A DNA stretch of 64,000 nucleotides from assembly GCA_012064415.1 (NCBI GenBank), contig SSNU01000177.1, forward strand, positions 125,855 through 189,854. The letters are read 5' to 3'. The notes under the pieces were generated by a model, which was not told where the DNA came from, made no database searches, and saw nothing but the letters and a program-made list of their open reading frames with translations. Below are positions 36,630-48,401 of this stretch, in pieces. Origin of the DNA: Gyrodactylus bullatarudis (lineage: Eukaryota > Platyhelminthes > Monogenea > Gyrodactylidea > Gyrodactylidae). A program made the translations under genes and the position numbers. Every line of letters begins with the position of its first letter. Within the stretch, counting starts at the first letter, position 1.

Positions 36630-36757
36630 AGACATTAAACCTACTAGCTAAGTGTGGTCACTGGTTATTAGGTGTGAGAAGACAATACCCATCAAGTTAG
36701 ATTCACAAGGATATAGTAATAACCAGTGACCACACTTAGCTAGTAGGTTTAATGCCT
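36630..36757. repeat. 128-bp hairpin MITE related to F1
   Basis: AGACATTAAACCTACTAGC and its exact complement GCTAGTAGGTTTAATGCCT form the ends. About 41 bp on each side pair almost perfectly (including GTGTGGTCACTGGTTATTA). The centre contains GTGAGAAGACAAT as in F1. This is a minimal deletion derivative of the 460-1270 family. Confidence 0.85.
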
Positions 36758-38264
36758 AAAAACAAAGTAATTTCTACTTTGTGCTTATTCAAAAGATCCT
36801 TTAGTATTTAAGGAGTCTAGGAGTGAAATTTCTCTTAGATAAAACCTTTTCCTGATTTCAATACAAAGTTTTAAAATTTGCATTTTTTCACGAAAATAAA
36901 TCTCACTACTTTTATCACTACAGCAATCCATGGTAATTTCAATAGATCCAAGAAAATATCTGATCTACATGTTTGGCTTGAACAAATAAATAGCTTCCAT
37001 TAACAAAAATTTATTCTAAGATTGATTATTTATAGCTTCCAAAAATTCGAAAATGATTGTTTCTTTGACTTTCAATACATTTGGATAGAAAAATCTAGGA
37101 CTTTCGCAGAACCTATAGTGTTATACATCATTAGAATCGCCTTTAAAAGTTCTATTCAAAAAATATCTCTAATGCTCAGCCAAGAGGAATTTTTAAATCA
37201 CTGGCAGAACCAAAGTTCATCGAAATTCATCAGAATTTTTATGTCAAATCTAGAGAATAGTCCATTACTTTTGAATTCTTGATAATCCTAATTAGTAGGA
37301 ATTAATTCTGTATAATTGAATATTTAACATATGCGAAAAACACAAAAGAATTATAAAATACAAACTACTTAATTCTCTATTGCCTTAAAGTTATTTTCAC
37401 TTTAAAATACAATCGGAAACTTGTGACATTTTTGATTTATGATCCTGTAGAAATATGGAAGTAAACAATTCTCCTTGATATGCTTAATCGAACTATTAGG
37501 CTTTGATGATTCTGAATAATTCTTCTTTGAACTCCTACTTACTGAAATTCAATTTCATTATTCATCAGATTAACGTGAAAATGAGATTAAAGTAAATAGA
37601 AGAAAAAACTTCCCGAGTTCTGTATTAGACCAGTCAGCATTTTCAAAATCGCAAAACTATATGTTTTTTATTGATTAAAGTAGGTTATCTGTGTTATTAA
37701 ATTCACTCAAAATTTTACAAAATTACGGGCAAAAAGTGGCAAATTTGGTGCTCTAGTTGTCAGGTATTTTCTGAAAAGCATTCTTAATTACAATTTTTAA
37801 TTACTCATTGCAATGTTGAATAAAACTATTTTGGAGAATATAGAAGGATGACAAAAATTGGTCTATATTTTGAATTCCGCAAATTGTGCCAAATTTCCAC
37901 TTATTCAACCTTGAGCTTAAAAATATTTACAAGTTCAAAGTTTTAAAATCCGGAATACTGATTTAGTTGGGAGCAAAATTAGGAAATAGTTCAAATTTTT
38001 TTATGTAAGCTCCAAAATATTGACCATCTTGATGAGAAAGCAGAATTTTCAAATTATCACCAACTCAGAATTATCCATTATTTCTTGATTTCTTATTTTG
38101 ATTTCTAAATATTTATGGCGCGTAAAAGGCAATAGGCTCATTCCTAAATCAAGCATCCTAGATTAAAATATTTACCTATGTCTAGGAAAATCTAAATTAC
38201 GATGATTTTTGAAATCATGGTATTTTTAACAGGACGAATTCAAAGTGCTACTAAAAAAATTTAA
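36758..38264. other. Intronic stretch, nothing recognised
   Basis: No supported gene or bounded repeat. The 86-residue open frame at 37022-37282 has no recognisable domain. Confidence 0.45.
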
Positions 38265-38785
38265 TAATTCGTACTTGAGTATAAATTAGCAGGGATTGCT
38301 CTGCTAATTCGTACTGAAAGGACAGAGGGGAATGAATCGCATAGACCAAGTGTATGCTTAATACTTTCAGTGTCAATTAGTAGAGCAATCCCTGCTAATT
38401 CGTACTGATCTCGATCTATAATGTTTTAATTTATTTTTCACACCTCATTCAAATATAGAATTTCTGGATTTTCGTGTTTTTTTTAAATGATTTATATAGA
38501 TCGAAATTTCTTTGATTTTAGAAAAAATTATGGAGTTCTCTATGAATAAAAATTCTCTATTTGAATGAGTTTTGCAAAAAAATATTTGAAAATTATACAG
38601 GTGAATCCCCTTGAAAGTAAATCAAATTTAATTTAAATGAGAATTTTCAGTACGAATTAGCAGGGATTGCTCTACTAATTGACACTGAAAGTATTAAGCA
38701 TACACTTGGTCTATTCATTCCCCTCTGCCCTTTCAGTACGAATTAGCAGAGCAATCCCTGCTAATTTATACTTTAGTACGAATTA
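38265..38785. repeat. Foldback element with palindromes inside each arm
   Basis: Arms 38265-38407 and 38647-38785 are inverted copies. Each arm holds two partial palindromes of the form TTAGCAGGGATTGCTCTGCT, followed by AATTCGTACT. The interior (about 240 bp) is unique AT-rich sequence. Superfamily unknown. Confidence 0.85.
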
Positions 38786-39702
38786 ACTACAACATGTATA
38801 ATAAAGGCAAATAAAATTGATAAAAAGCGGAAGTCAGCAATCAAACTCTTTAATTCAAACCTAATTTTTTTATTCATGTGAAATTCTACAACGAAATGAA
38901 AAATTGAAAATTTGATAAACTAACTCTTAAACCTTTTCTTTTTTGAAATGCACATTTTGAATTTAAAAATAATGAAAGTAGAATCATTGAAGTTTACATA
39001 CTCGTATGCGATCCTCGAAAAAGCTCATACAATGCTAGAAAACCTTTTAGTAACGAATTGATGATAAATCTCTATATTTTTATTAGAACCTCGAGAATAA
39101 TGATAAAATATCCGGGATTGTAATAATATATTCTCTTTTTTTGGGATCAAAGTTAGAATGCCTATTCAATGGGTTAGAAATCTCTATCCTTGGATTTGAA
39201 ATTGGTATAAAATTCTTGATATTTTTCTAGATATAAAAATTAGAGAATTTGTACATTACTCAAAAATTAGCTTGGTAATTTTATCCGAAATTTAGACCTT
39301 TTTGATTTTCTAATTACAGAATTAGATAATATATTTCCAAGAATGATTAATCAAATTCCCGAAAAATGTTATTCGCCTAACAAATATTTGAAATAAATAA
39401 ATGCATCTCAAAATAAATACACTTGCCTATGTTTTTATAATCTATGTGATTTATGACTATTTAAAAGAAAATTCCCTCATAAATTGAATAAGTATCCTAA
39501 AGTAAAATAAAGCAGCTATGTTGAGTAAGTTTATATTTTTGATGAAACCTTTGAATCAGGGACTAAAGTAATTTTTTTCTTAAAGAATCTTAATATTTAT
39601 GGAATTCAATGAATATAAAATATAGATTTCTGCTGATCTAAACGTGTCTTTTTCTTTGGTTGTACGTGACCTACGTGAAGAGAATTTCACAAATTCATAC
39701 AA
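38786..39702. other. Intronic stretch, nothing recognised
   Basis: AT-rich sequence between a foldback and the mariner relic; no supported feature. Confidence 0.45.
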
Positions 39703-40200
39703 TTAATTTGTGCCACATGATCTCACTGATGCTCAGAAGAGGAAGAGAGCCGAATGTTGCAAAAGACTTCTGCATCGCTTGAGATACGACAACTTTTTGA
39801 ATAGTGTCATCACCAAAGATGAAAAATAGATATTTCTAAAGGATCCTAGCCGCAAGAGATCATGGCATAAGGTTGGTGAGAAGTGTACTCAACCGAACCC
39901 AAATCGGTTTGCAATGAATGTGATGATCACAATTTTTTTTGGTGTCGTAGAGGAATAATTCACTACGGAATTACTTGTATCACTTGAGGAATCCAATGTG
40001 GATGTACTGAAGCATCCACCTTATAGTCCAGATCTTTCTCCGACGGATTATCATCTTTTCCGCTCATTACAAAATCATTTGAAAGGGAAAATCTTCTACT
40101 CAAGAGATGAGGTTTTGAATTCTGTTGACGCGTATTTTGCTCAAAACCCTCAAGAATTTTGGAAAAGATACGCTTTCAGAAAGATGGCATAAATGTGTAG
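39703..40200 (+). pseudogene. Mariner-family transposase relic (C-terminal half)
   Basis: The frame reads VPHDLTDAQKRKRAECCKRL, then VITKDEK followed by a stop where mariner has W, then DPSRKRSWHKVGE. A shifted frame gives WCRRGIIHYG, matching the second catalytic block but with R in place of aspartate. The original frame resumes as HPPYSPDLSPTDYHLFRSLQ, the third catalytic block with aspartate kept. The C-terminus runs to about 40190. Two frameshifts, two stops and loss of the second aspartate show a dead copy. The N-terminal DNA-binding part is missing. Confidence 0.9.
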
Positions 40201-40249
40201 AAAAGAATGGAGATTATTTTGATATATAATATGTGTATATTTCATTAAA

Positions 40250-40401
40250 GTTCATTTTTTGATCAATACCTTCTGAACCAAAAATAATTGCGTTAAAACA
40301 ACTGTAGATTCGTAATCAGCGTATTCAAAAACCATAAGATAAACAAAAGATTGAATGCGAGTCATGAAAAGAAAAATTTTCTGGGACTTAAAAGGTTAAA
40401 G
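40250..40401. repeat. Right end of TTAA-type MITE
   Basis: CTGAACCAAAAATAATTGCG, ATCAGCGTATTC and the terminus TCTGGGACTTAAAAGGTTAA match the right end of 10718-11219. Confidence 0.75.
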
Positions 40402-40606
40402 TTCACAAGTACTGTTTGAACAAGAAATTTCAAATCTTTACTAAAATTTTCGCTCATGTTTTACTCTGGGCTTCTAGCATTCGTGCATAGAATCCCACTG
40501 CTCAGAGATCATATAAATATTACCACATAGATGGAAAATTTGGATGATAAATAGAACATTTTACCTCCTCTTGATCTAATAAAGAGACTATGAACTTTTC
40601 AACATG

Positions 40607-41132
40607 GTCGATGACTAATAGTAGATTAGGGGTAGATTTTAAAAATTTAATTTTGATAATTTCAAACTGCCAAGCCGCACAAGTTCCACATCATGGCAAA
40701 CTATTTCAAGTTCAGTTCAAATTTTTGAAAGATATGATATCTTAGATAGTGACATAATAGAGCCAAAGTTTTGATTTTTTGACACCAAAAAATGATTTCA
40801 AGTAAACTTTTTCATTATAAGACTTTTTGGGTTCCTTTCTCATTTTTTATATTCTTAGTTCATTAATGATTTTAATATCATCTCGACGAAGTTATTAAAG
40901 CTTAAAGTCGAAAAAATTGTGAATAAATGATAATTAGGCAATTCTCTCGTCCATTAGAGTACAATACAAAATGTTTAAACATGATATGTCTCAATCTAAA
41001 GTAGGTTTTTAGACCCATGTTTTATACATCATTAGAACCGTCTCAAAGAGCTGAACCAGATTATGACTAGAGTTAAAAACCGAAAATTGGAAAAATCTAC
41101 CTCTAATGACTATAGATATTAGTCATCGATAA
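40607..41132. repeat. Foldback element of the outer 25.8-27.4 kb family
   Basis: Ends GTCGATGACTAATAGTAGAT and TATTAGTCATCGATAAT are inverted. Internal blocks AATAGAGCCAAAG and TACATCATTAGAA also occur at 27011-27300. No coding capacity. Confidence 0.7.
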
Positions 41133-43583
41133 TAAAAAGACCAGGACGACATTAAACGAAGAGATTTAAGAGGTGGCAACTATTCTCTAATTTAACCGAA
41201 AAATATATCACTTTTATTTTCCAAAAACTAGACAAATATCCTTTGAGTTTGGCTATTTGAATTCTACTTGATTTGTTTCTACAATAATTTTTATAAGAGT
41301 TAATTAGATATGGTATGAGGTAAGTCAAATTGTTGAAACTATACTACTCATTTGATTTGACAACTTTTTTTCTCAAGAAATATTATTAATTAATGAGAGC
41401 AAAAGATTATTATAATTAGTTCTTGATCAATATTGATTTTTAGATAGAAAAAGACTAGAAAAGTAAGCTACTTGATTAACCTCATTCGTATGTCTTGTTA
41501 GGGGTACAGAAATTTTTCTTATGCCAATATTAACTAGCATGACTCAAGCTGAGTGACCTGATCTATATTTGACTTAATAGAGCATCTTGATTGGTTAAAA
41601 ATATGCAACTCGTGTACTCTGATTGGCTTTAATTAATTTTTCTTGTAAATTTTTTCGAGTGCTTCGCTCAACAGAAATAAAAAAATCTTTTCCATGATAA
41701 TTAAAGAAGACATCGGGATCAAAAATGGTAGAACTCCAGTAAGGATTCGTAAAGATGTTCTAAAACATGAAGTTAGTTTAGAATTGAGTCAATGAAAAAT
41801 CAAGAATATTTGAGTTTTACCGTAAAGGAAAATCCATAATTAAATTAGAAAAACGAAAGAAAAACTTTCTTCCAGAAAATAAATGACGAGAACAAACAAT
41901 TTTTGGTGAAAAACACCTCAGGGGTAAGAAAAGCTGAAAATATTGAATTTATCTGACCTGTTCATATAGCTTTGCATAATTTTCACAATCTTCAAAAAAT
42001 ATAGCATATGAAAAATATGTTACATACTACTTGTAAGTGAATTACAAAGAAATATCTTTTTTCGTTTGGGTAAAACAGAGCATTGCGTCCAAACGTGTGA
42101 TCAGACATTTAATTATTAATATCTCAAGCTTAAAATTTTTCTTCGAGCAATCAAAAACCTTCAGAACAGGCCTTATTACTAGATTGAGATGCTTTAGAAA
42201 TAGCTTGATTCAAATGAAGAGATGATAGTAATCAAGAAAATAAGATTTTTTCTCAAGTTACCATTTATCTGACAAGGGCTTAGTCCAGAGAAATAGCAAA
42301 AATACTATAATTACAAAAATTCAATATTTTGCAATATGAAAAAATTTTCGAAAATGCCCCAGTCATATTAGGATCTAGAAATGTTTATGTTCCTGACTAT
42401 AGGGAGAAAAAAATTTAGATTTTTGTTCGGAATCGGTGATTTCGATAAGAGTTGAATATTTATATTTAAATTTTTCCCTGGAATGTCTTTCCCCTGAAAT
42501 ATACTCAAGTTTATTTCAATCTTTGGAAAATGTTTAGATAGATTTGCGTTTTTGCGATTTTTCCTAATATTCTACGATTCATCTTGTCATTACTGAGTGT
42601 TATTTAAAGTTATCGAAACAATGTTAGACAAATACAGAGGAATAAAGGAATGAAGATCTAAAGATTTTGAATGAATGAAAAACTTGATAAAATTTTTTTC
42701 TCCTTATAACATTCGACATGTGTTTTGAAGAAAATTCTTTTGAAATTATGAGAAAAAATTTCCCATGTAAATTATCGCCAAGATCAAAAAAATCTGATTC
42801 GAACGTTTTTTTATCGATTTAAAATTTAAGATTAATTTCGAAATAAAAGAGGCGAGGAAAAATATCTTTTCTTACTGATTTCAGGATTGTTGTGTAATGA
42901 TTTTGCAATTTATTAGAAGAAATTCATTCATACGATACTTTTGTTGAACCTCATAATGATTTCTGGACTCATTAGGAAGGTTAAAAATGTAACCTACAGG
43001 AAATTCCTAATTCTGTCAAATAAATTTCAAATGATATTCAGGTATTTGAAAAGAAATGCGAAATTTTAAAAATCTTTAAACAATTTCTGCTGATAACTAG
43101 AATAACTTCTTCGTTTTTCACGGTGTTATCTTCCCGAAGCATAGTTATAAGGCTAGTTTAACAATGAAATTCATTATATAGATGGGTTCAATTTTATCAT
43201 AAACAGTACAAAATGATTATTTTTAAATCGGTAGTGAAACTTATTTAAAACTTCATTGATTTTAAATAAAATTAGTCTTAAACTTCAATATATCTTAGGT
43301 TTTAAATTGAGAATTGTAAGGAGTAATATTTTTATGAAAATTTCCAAGTACAAATAGATCAATCTATTTCATATTTTGAGAATATTTTGACAATTTTCTG
43401 ATCATGAAAAATTGAGCAAGTCAAGAAGAATAGCATCTAAAAAGTGCATCTGTGTTAAGAAAGTTTATCATCATCAGTTACGAATTAAATTAAATTCAAG
43501 AATCGGTACCAATCAGATTAAAGACATCTTATTAAGTTCTCTAAGCAGTTCTGAGACAAAAAACTTCGAAACAAGAACAAACA
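41133..43583. other. Intronic stretch near exon 1, nothing recognised
   Basis: AT-rich; no exon, RNA or bounded repeat supported. Confidence 0.45.
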
Positions 43584-43601
43584 TTAAGAATCAAAACTCA
43601 C

Positions 43602-44135
43602 TTGTTCTATCACAAAGATACGATCTTTATCCTTATTTTCACCAAGATTGAATTTGATATTGAAATTATAGAAAGAACTATACGCTAAGGATTTTGCATC
43701 AACTTCAGAATTCCAATTCTGTTTGCCTGCTGGTAAGAAGTATGCCTTTGATCGATAATCCCAAGTGTTGTTAGACTTTTTGATCCATAATTTCTTGAGC
43801 ACATCAATCTTTTCGGCAAAGGTTAGAATATGACTAGGGTTATTTGATTTTATATCCAATTTTCCTTTAATATCACTAGCTGTTGGTAAACTCAGGCATA
43901 TTGTAACACCGGGTAACTGATCATAGACATAATCTTCTGATGAGGAATCTAACTGAAACGCTGTCTGATGTTGCATATACTGTCTGACGACAAATGAAAT
44001 GCATATTAGTAGGCCTACACACATGGTGGCAGTGAAAATAGCCCAAACAATGCGGACTGGACGGTCCTTTGCATTGGCAATTTTGGCCAATGGTACCAGG
44101 GAACTATTGATAAAAAGTCTTCTGAATATTGACAT
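43602..44135 (-). CDS. DEG/ENaC sodium channel subunit, exon 1 (N-terminus, TM1)
   Basis: First exon of host gene 1, 178 codons from an ATG at 44135 to a phase-0 donor CAA/GTGAGT. The first 25 residues are cytoplasmic. TM1 follows (IVWAIFTATMCVGLLICISF, about residues 29-50), then the family post-TM1 motif as LPGVTICLSL. The early ectodomain includes DYRSKAYFLPAG. The cytoplasmic His-Gly gating dipeptide expected before TM1 is not seen (NSSLVPLAKI stands there). Joined to exons 2 and 3 the product is about 558 residues, normal for the family. It should form a trimeric cation channel at the plasma membrane. The promoter was not identified. Confidence 0.9.
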
Positions 44136-45089
44136 TTTTTACTTATCCTGTTTTATTCTTGAGGAGATCATGTGATGCTCAATCCTTATTAATTCAAATA
44201 GTCAACAAAGAAAAATTTATACAATTTTAAAAATATATACTTCCCATAAACTGTAAATTACTCTCGAACAATTGGCTGATTGGTTAATGAGGTTAACCAA
44301 TAGAATTCTAGTATTTGCTTTACACTATTTAATTCAATGAAGGAAATTTCGAAATTTTCTATTTTTCCTGTTTAAAAAATAGGAGAAAGGTTTCAACGGC
44401 TTAACTTTTGGAATAATATTTTTATCTAATATAAATATTTAAATTTTAATTCAAATTTCGATAGACTGTTTCTCTAAGAGCAACCCAAGTAACTCTATGG
44501 AAAAATTATAATATAAGTTAAATTGAATAATTTATATCGTTCTAACTCAGATTCTATGGAGCTGAAATAGTTTTAATACATATTTTTCAACTTTTTCTTA
44601 AAAGGCATCTTGAAATTCTCAGTATGTATTTGCATAAACATATCATTTTTCATAGGGAAGAAAATGATTTGAATATCTATTTGGTAAGTACTATTGATTA
44701 TATTTCCTAACATCTAGTCAAGGCTATAAAAATCGTTCTATTCCTAATGATTTAGACCAGATAATTGTTTCTTTCAACAGGCTCACATGAAAAACCCTTG
44801 GATAAATTATATAAAAGCTAATATATATGGATCATTTCAAGCAGTTGTTTTTTAGGATCAGAATTAGACAAGGTAATCAGGAAGGACTATAGTGATTCAT
44901 TTTATATTGGAAGAATCTATCAACAAAGTATCCCCAAACATTAGCCCATATCAATAATTCTGAATTGAATATGAAAATTTAATTTCTTGAAACATTTCTT
45001 AATCATTCTCATCCTAAAATGTCACTTTAACCCCTATCGAGACGATATGAAAACCAATCGAGAAAAATACTCATAATAAATACTTATTT
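44136..45089. other. 5' flank of the DEG/ENaC gene
   Basis: AT-rich sequence upstream of the start codon. CCAAT-type bases occur (44275-44310: TTGGTTAATGAGGTTAACCAA, an inverted repeat), but no promoter can be assigned. Confidence 0.4.
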
Positions 45090-45670
45090 TAAAAGAAAGA
45101 CTGAAGGAAAATGAATATCCAGATAACTTTGTTCGAAAATACATTGAGAAGAAGCTAACCAACAAGAGACTCAAAATGAACAAAATGAATCGAATATCCA
45201 AATTCATGTCAGACTAACATTTAAGGGAGCTGTACATAGCCATGACCTAAGAAGAAAGCTGAACACGCTTGTGAATGAAAACTATGATGGCATACAATTG
45301 AAGGTTGTATTCAAAACAGCAATTTTGATCAAATTTCAACTTAAAGACAGGCTAGAACCAAAAGAACAATCAAATCTCATTTACTGCTTCGAAGCTACCT
45401 GTGGTGTTAAATACATTGGACGGACCAAAAGAAGACTTGCAATTAGAATACACGAGCATCTTAACAAGAATAATTCTTCAATCAAAAAACATTTGGATAG
45501 ATGCGGTTGTGAGGAAAATGAAGAAAATTTCAAAATCTTATTCAAATGCCCAAACAACAACCTAACAGAACTCAAAATAAGAGAAAATTTCTTCATAATG
45601 AGAGAGGACTCTAACCTATTTATCCAAAAGAACCATCTTCATGACTTGCAGTTACTCTGGCCCAATTGAT
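45090..45670 (+). pseudogene. Penelope-like element 3' part with intact GIY-YIG
   Basis: The frame reads LKENEYPDNFVRKYIEKKL, then after a frameshift RLTFKGAVHSHDLRRKL and on into an uninterrupted nuclease domain. VKYIGRTKRRLAIRIHEHL holds the YIG, the conserved arginine and the EH pair. It ends LHDLQLLWPN and stop at 45669. Compared with 45919-47244 it is another subfamily. The reverse transcriptase is missing. The degenerate hammerhead at 45818 follows about 150 bp downstream, so it may be this copy's 3' pseudo-LTR. Confidence 0.85.
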
Positions 45671-45817
45671 TTTTAATTTTTCTTCTCTATACTTGAACAA
45701 ACCAAGAATGGAGAATTTTTTTGGTTTTTCATCAATTGGAAGTTTTGTGAATCAATTTTACTATTTTTCATTAACTATTTAGTCATTAAAAAACTTTGTA
45801 AATATTATTTAATCAAA

Positions 45818-45863
45818 CCAGGATTAGAGATTGATAAGACCTGGCGAAATATATATTTCTCTT
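45818..45863 (+). ncRNA. Decayed hammerhead with CCAGG/CCTGG helix
   Basis: CCAGG 45818-45822 pairs with CCTGG 45840-45844. Stem I AGAGA (45826-45830) pairs with TCTCT (45858-45862). GAA 45846-45848, stem III ATATATAT. The core is TTGATAA instead of CTGATGA, so catalysis is probably lost while both helices persist. It lies between two PLE copies, the expected position for a pseudo-LTR in a tandem array. Confidence 0.6.
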
Positions 45864-45918
45864 ATAAAATTCTTTTTATAAATTAACCAATGATGGATAT
45901 AAAAAATGATGATAGAAA

Positions 45919-47244
45919 TTGGATATGTCGTCATGTCCACAACATAGTTTAGCTAAATGGTTGATTGGTATATTGAAACCAATCCATGAATATTATTCTA
46001 AATATGTTGTAAGAGATACATTTTCATTTGTTGAAAAAGTTAAGGATTTAAACATAAGTTCAAAAGAAATGATTTCTTTAGATATTAGTTCTTTATTTCC
46101 TAATGTGCCTATAGAAGAAACTTTAACTATCATCAGTTCTTTTATCGATGAACATAACGGTTTTGAAATGCAGAGTAAGGAAATAACAGACCTTATCAGG
46201 ATTTGTTGTACAAATGTTCCTCTATCTTTTCAAAACAAAGTGTTTATCCAAAAGGACGGTATAGCTATGGGTTCACCTTTAAGTCCTCTTTTAGCTGATA
46301 TCTTTTTAGGTTGGTTAGAACTCAATAAAATGTCCGAAACAATTAATTCTTTTACTGATGTGTACATCAGATATGTGGACGACACTTTTATTTTGATGAA
46401 ACCGAATGTATCATCAGATGACTTTTTCTTAAAGATGAATTCGTTTCATTCTAATGATTTTCTAAGTTTCCTAGACGTTAAACTAACTAGATGAGATGAC
46501 GGCTCAATTCAAAGAAACATCTTCAAGAAAAAGACGGACAATGGCAAATATCTGCATTTTGCTAGTTTTAGTCCTATTTCACATAAAGTTGGTCTAGTAA
46601 TTGGATTGAGTAAGAGGATAAGAAGGATAGCGAGTCCAGAAGAAATTCCAAAGGAAATAGAGAATTTGAAGTTGTGTTTAATGGAAAATGGGTATCCCAA
46701 TAAATTTGTGGACAAATTTATCAACTTACCAGTCGATAGAGATGTCGTTGAAAACACAGATGAAGTTGAGAAGACCACAATTTTCATGAAACTTAATTTC
46801 AAAGGAGATGGTTTTAGTAACGATTTAAGGAGAAAGTTGACAAATCTCATCGATCAACATTATAACAACATACAATTGAAAATTGTATTTAAAACTCAGA
46901 GATTGTTCAATTTGATTCACAAAGATTTACTGAGACCTGAAGAGAAGACTCTATTGATTTATAAATTTCAATGTGACTGCGGATCTTCTTATATAGGACG
47001 TACAATCAGAAAGTTGTCAACTAGAGGGAACGATCACCTTAAGAAAGATACAGCGATAACTAGGCATCTTAGACAGGAAGGGCATGAGGCTTCAATTTCG
47101 AATTTTTCAATTTTATACAAAAACCCGAGTGATGACAGTACAGACGTTTGGGTGAAGGAGAAATTCTTCATAAATTTATATAAACCAGACTTATGTGTTC
47201 AAAAGAATTATTCCTATAACCTTCAACTACCTTGGCCTATGTAA
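45919..47244 (+). pseudogene. Penelope-like reverse transcriptase/GIY-YIG, one stop codon
   Basis: Nearly intact 5'-truncated PLE. The polymerase shows LDISSLFPNVPIEETL (first catalytic Asp), GIAMGSPLSPLLADIFLGWL, then YIRYVDDTFIL with the YVDD catalytic pair, then FLSFLDVKLTR. A single TGA at about 46492 splits the frame. The downstream part includes SASFSPISHKVGL-type sequence (HFASFSPISHKVGL), KRIRRIASPEE and a GIY-YIG nuclease with CDCGSSYIGRTIRKLSTRGN. It ends NLQLPWPM and stop. The N-terminal domain is missing. Adjacent to another PLE 3' end in the same orientation, it looks like a tandem array. It is the youngest-looking PLE coding region here. Confidence 0.92.
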
Positions 47245-47258
47245 GCTTTTTCACTTTT

Positions 47259-47286
47259 CTCTCCACTGTTGCTATTTATTGGAGAG
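47259..47286 (+). other. Conserved PLE 3'UTR hairpin
   Basis: CTCTCCA (47259-47265) pairs with TGGAGAG (47280-47286) 15 nt after the PLE stop codon. Shared with 3312-3339 and 31420-31447, with loop changes only. Confidence 0.75.
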
Positions 47287-48401
47287 TTTTGGTGTTTTTT
47301 CAGCTTACATTTATTCTATTTTTCGTCAACTTTTACTATTTCTTTCATAATTTGTAAATTATTATTTTCATTCATCTTTTAACTTTTATCATTATCAAAG
47401 AGACACTACTGACGAACCTTTGAGAAATGTACATTTGGTGTTAATATATCCTTTTTCTACTTTTCCAATTATGAATTTATGTGGATTTTCGGACGTATTT
47501 AAAAATTTACGTGAATATTTTTATCGTAATAAAAAGATTCTAAATGAGATTCTCATGGAATAAGTAGATGAAAACCAAATTTTACTATTTTTGATTATTT
47601 TATCCATTTTTAGACATTTTGGTATTTTTGAGACTTTTTTAGCGTAAATTATAAGATAGATTATGTGATATTATTTAGACCTGCGTAATAACTAAGAATT
47701 TCCGACTTTGAATAATCGCCCTATATAGGGTGAACCTCTCGAAGGCCAAAGAAAGAATAGAATACATCATACATTTAAAATGTAATTATTTTTAGTTCAA
47801 CTGAATTTTATTAGGTCAACAAAATAACCTTGATTATGATAAAATTATGAGAATTTAATTTAGATTGGATAACTTTTTCAAAATAAATTCATATTCAGAT
47901 CGACGTCATGATGAGCTTTTTTGTCATCAGCAACACTACAAACAATTGTTCTTGTTTTAGAAAAATCAAATCTGTAACTCCTTCGAGACTTTTCACGTTA
48001 GAAAGTTTAAATTAGATTCATTTCCAAAGGCAAAATGAATCTATGATTACAGATTTAAAACTCCCTTGACAGTTTAATGAAATAATAATCCATATATCTA
48101 TCAAAAAGGCTTTCATTATACATGTCCGGTTTCTAAGAATTCTATTATAGATTGCTTTTTTTCACGTGGTCTACCTCTTTATTATCGGTTATCTTTTTCG
48201 TATTATAATTTTGAGGTCTATTTTGAATAAATGTCTATAAACGAACCCATATATCATAAATATTGAAGTATCTTTTTTCCAAGGTTCACGTAATTTTTAG
48301 TTATTGGTGGTAACAAAATGAGATTATTTGGTGCATAAGAATTATAAGCTTTAATTCTTTTAACTGAATTGAAAGTATTGGTGGGAAATAGTGCCGAGCA
48401 T
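47287..48401. other. Downstream of the PLE array, nothing recognised
   Basis: The first 100 bp are PLE 3' untranslated sequence. The rest is AT-rich with no supported feature. Confidence 0.45.

Larger units (their letters stand above)
9421..43601 (-). other. Intron 1 of the DEG/ENaC gene, 34.2 kb, packed with mobile elements
   Basis: The donor GTGAGT follows exon 1 at 43601 and the acceptor CTTTTAG precedes exon 2 at 9421; both are phase 0. Nearly all recognisable content is transposon sequence: PLEs, piggyBac, mariner relic, foldbacks, MITEs and SINE-like repeats, listed separately. No other host exon was recognised inside, though short exons could be missed. Confidence 0.75.

Noticed and set aside
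43412..43651. 79-codon plus-strand open frame
   Set aside because: It overlaps DEG/ENaC exon 1 in antisense and has no domain.
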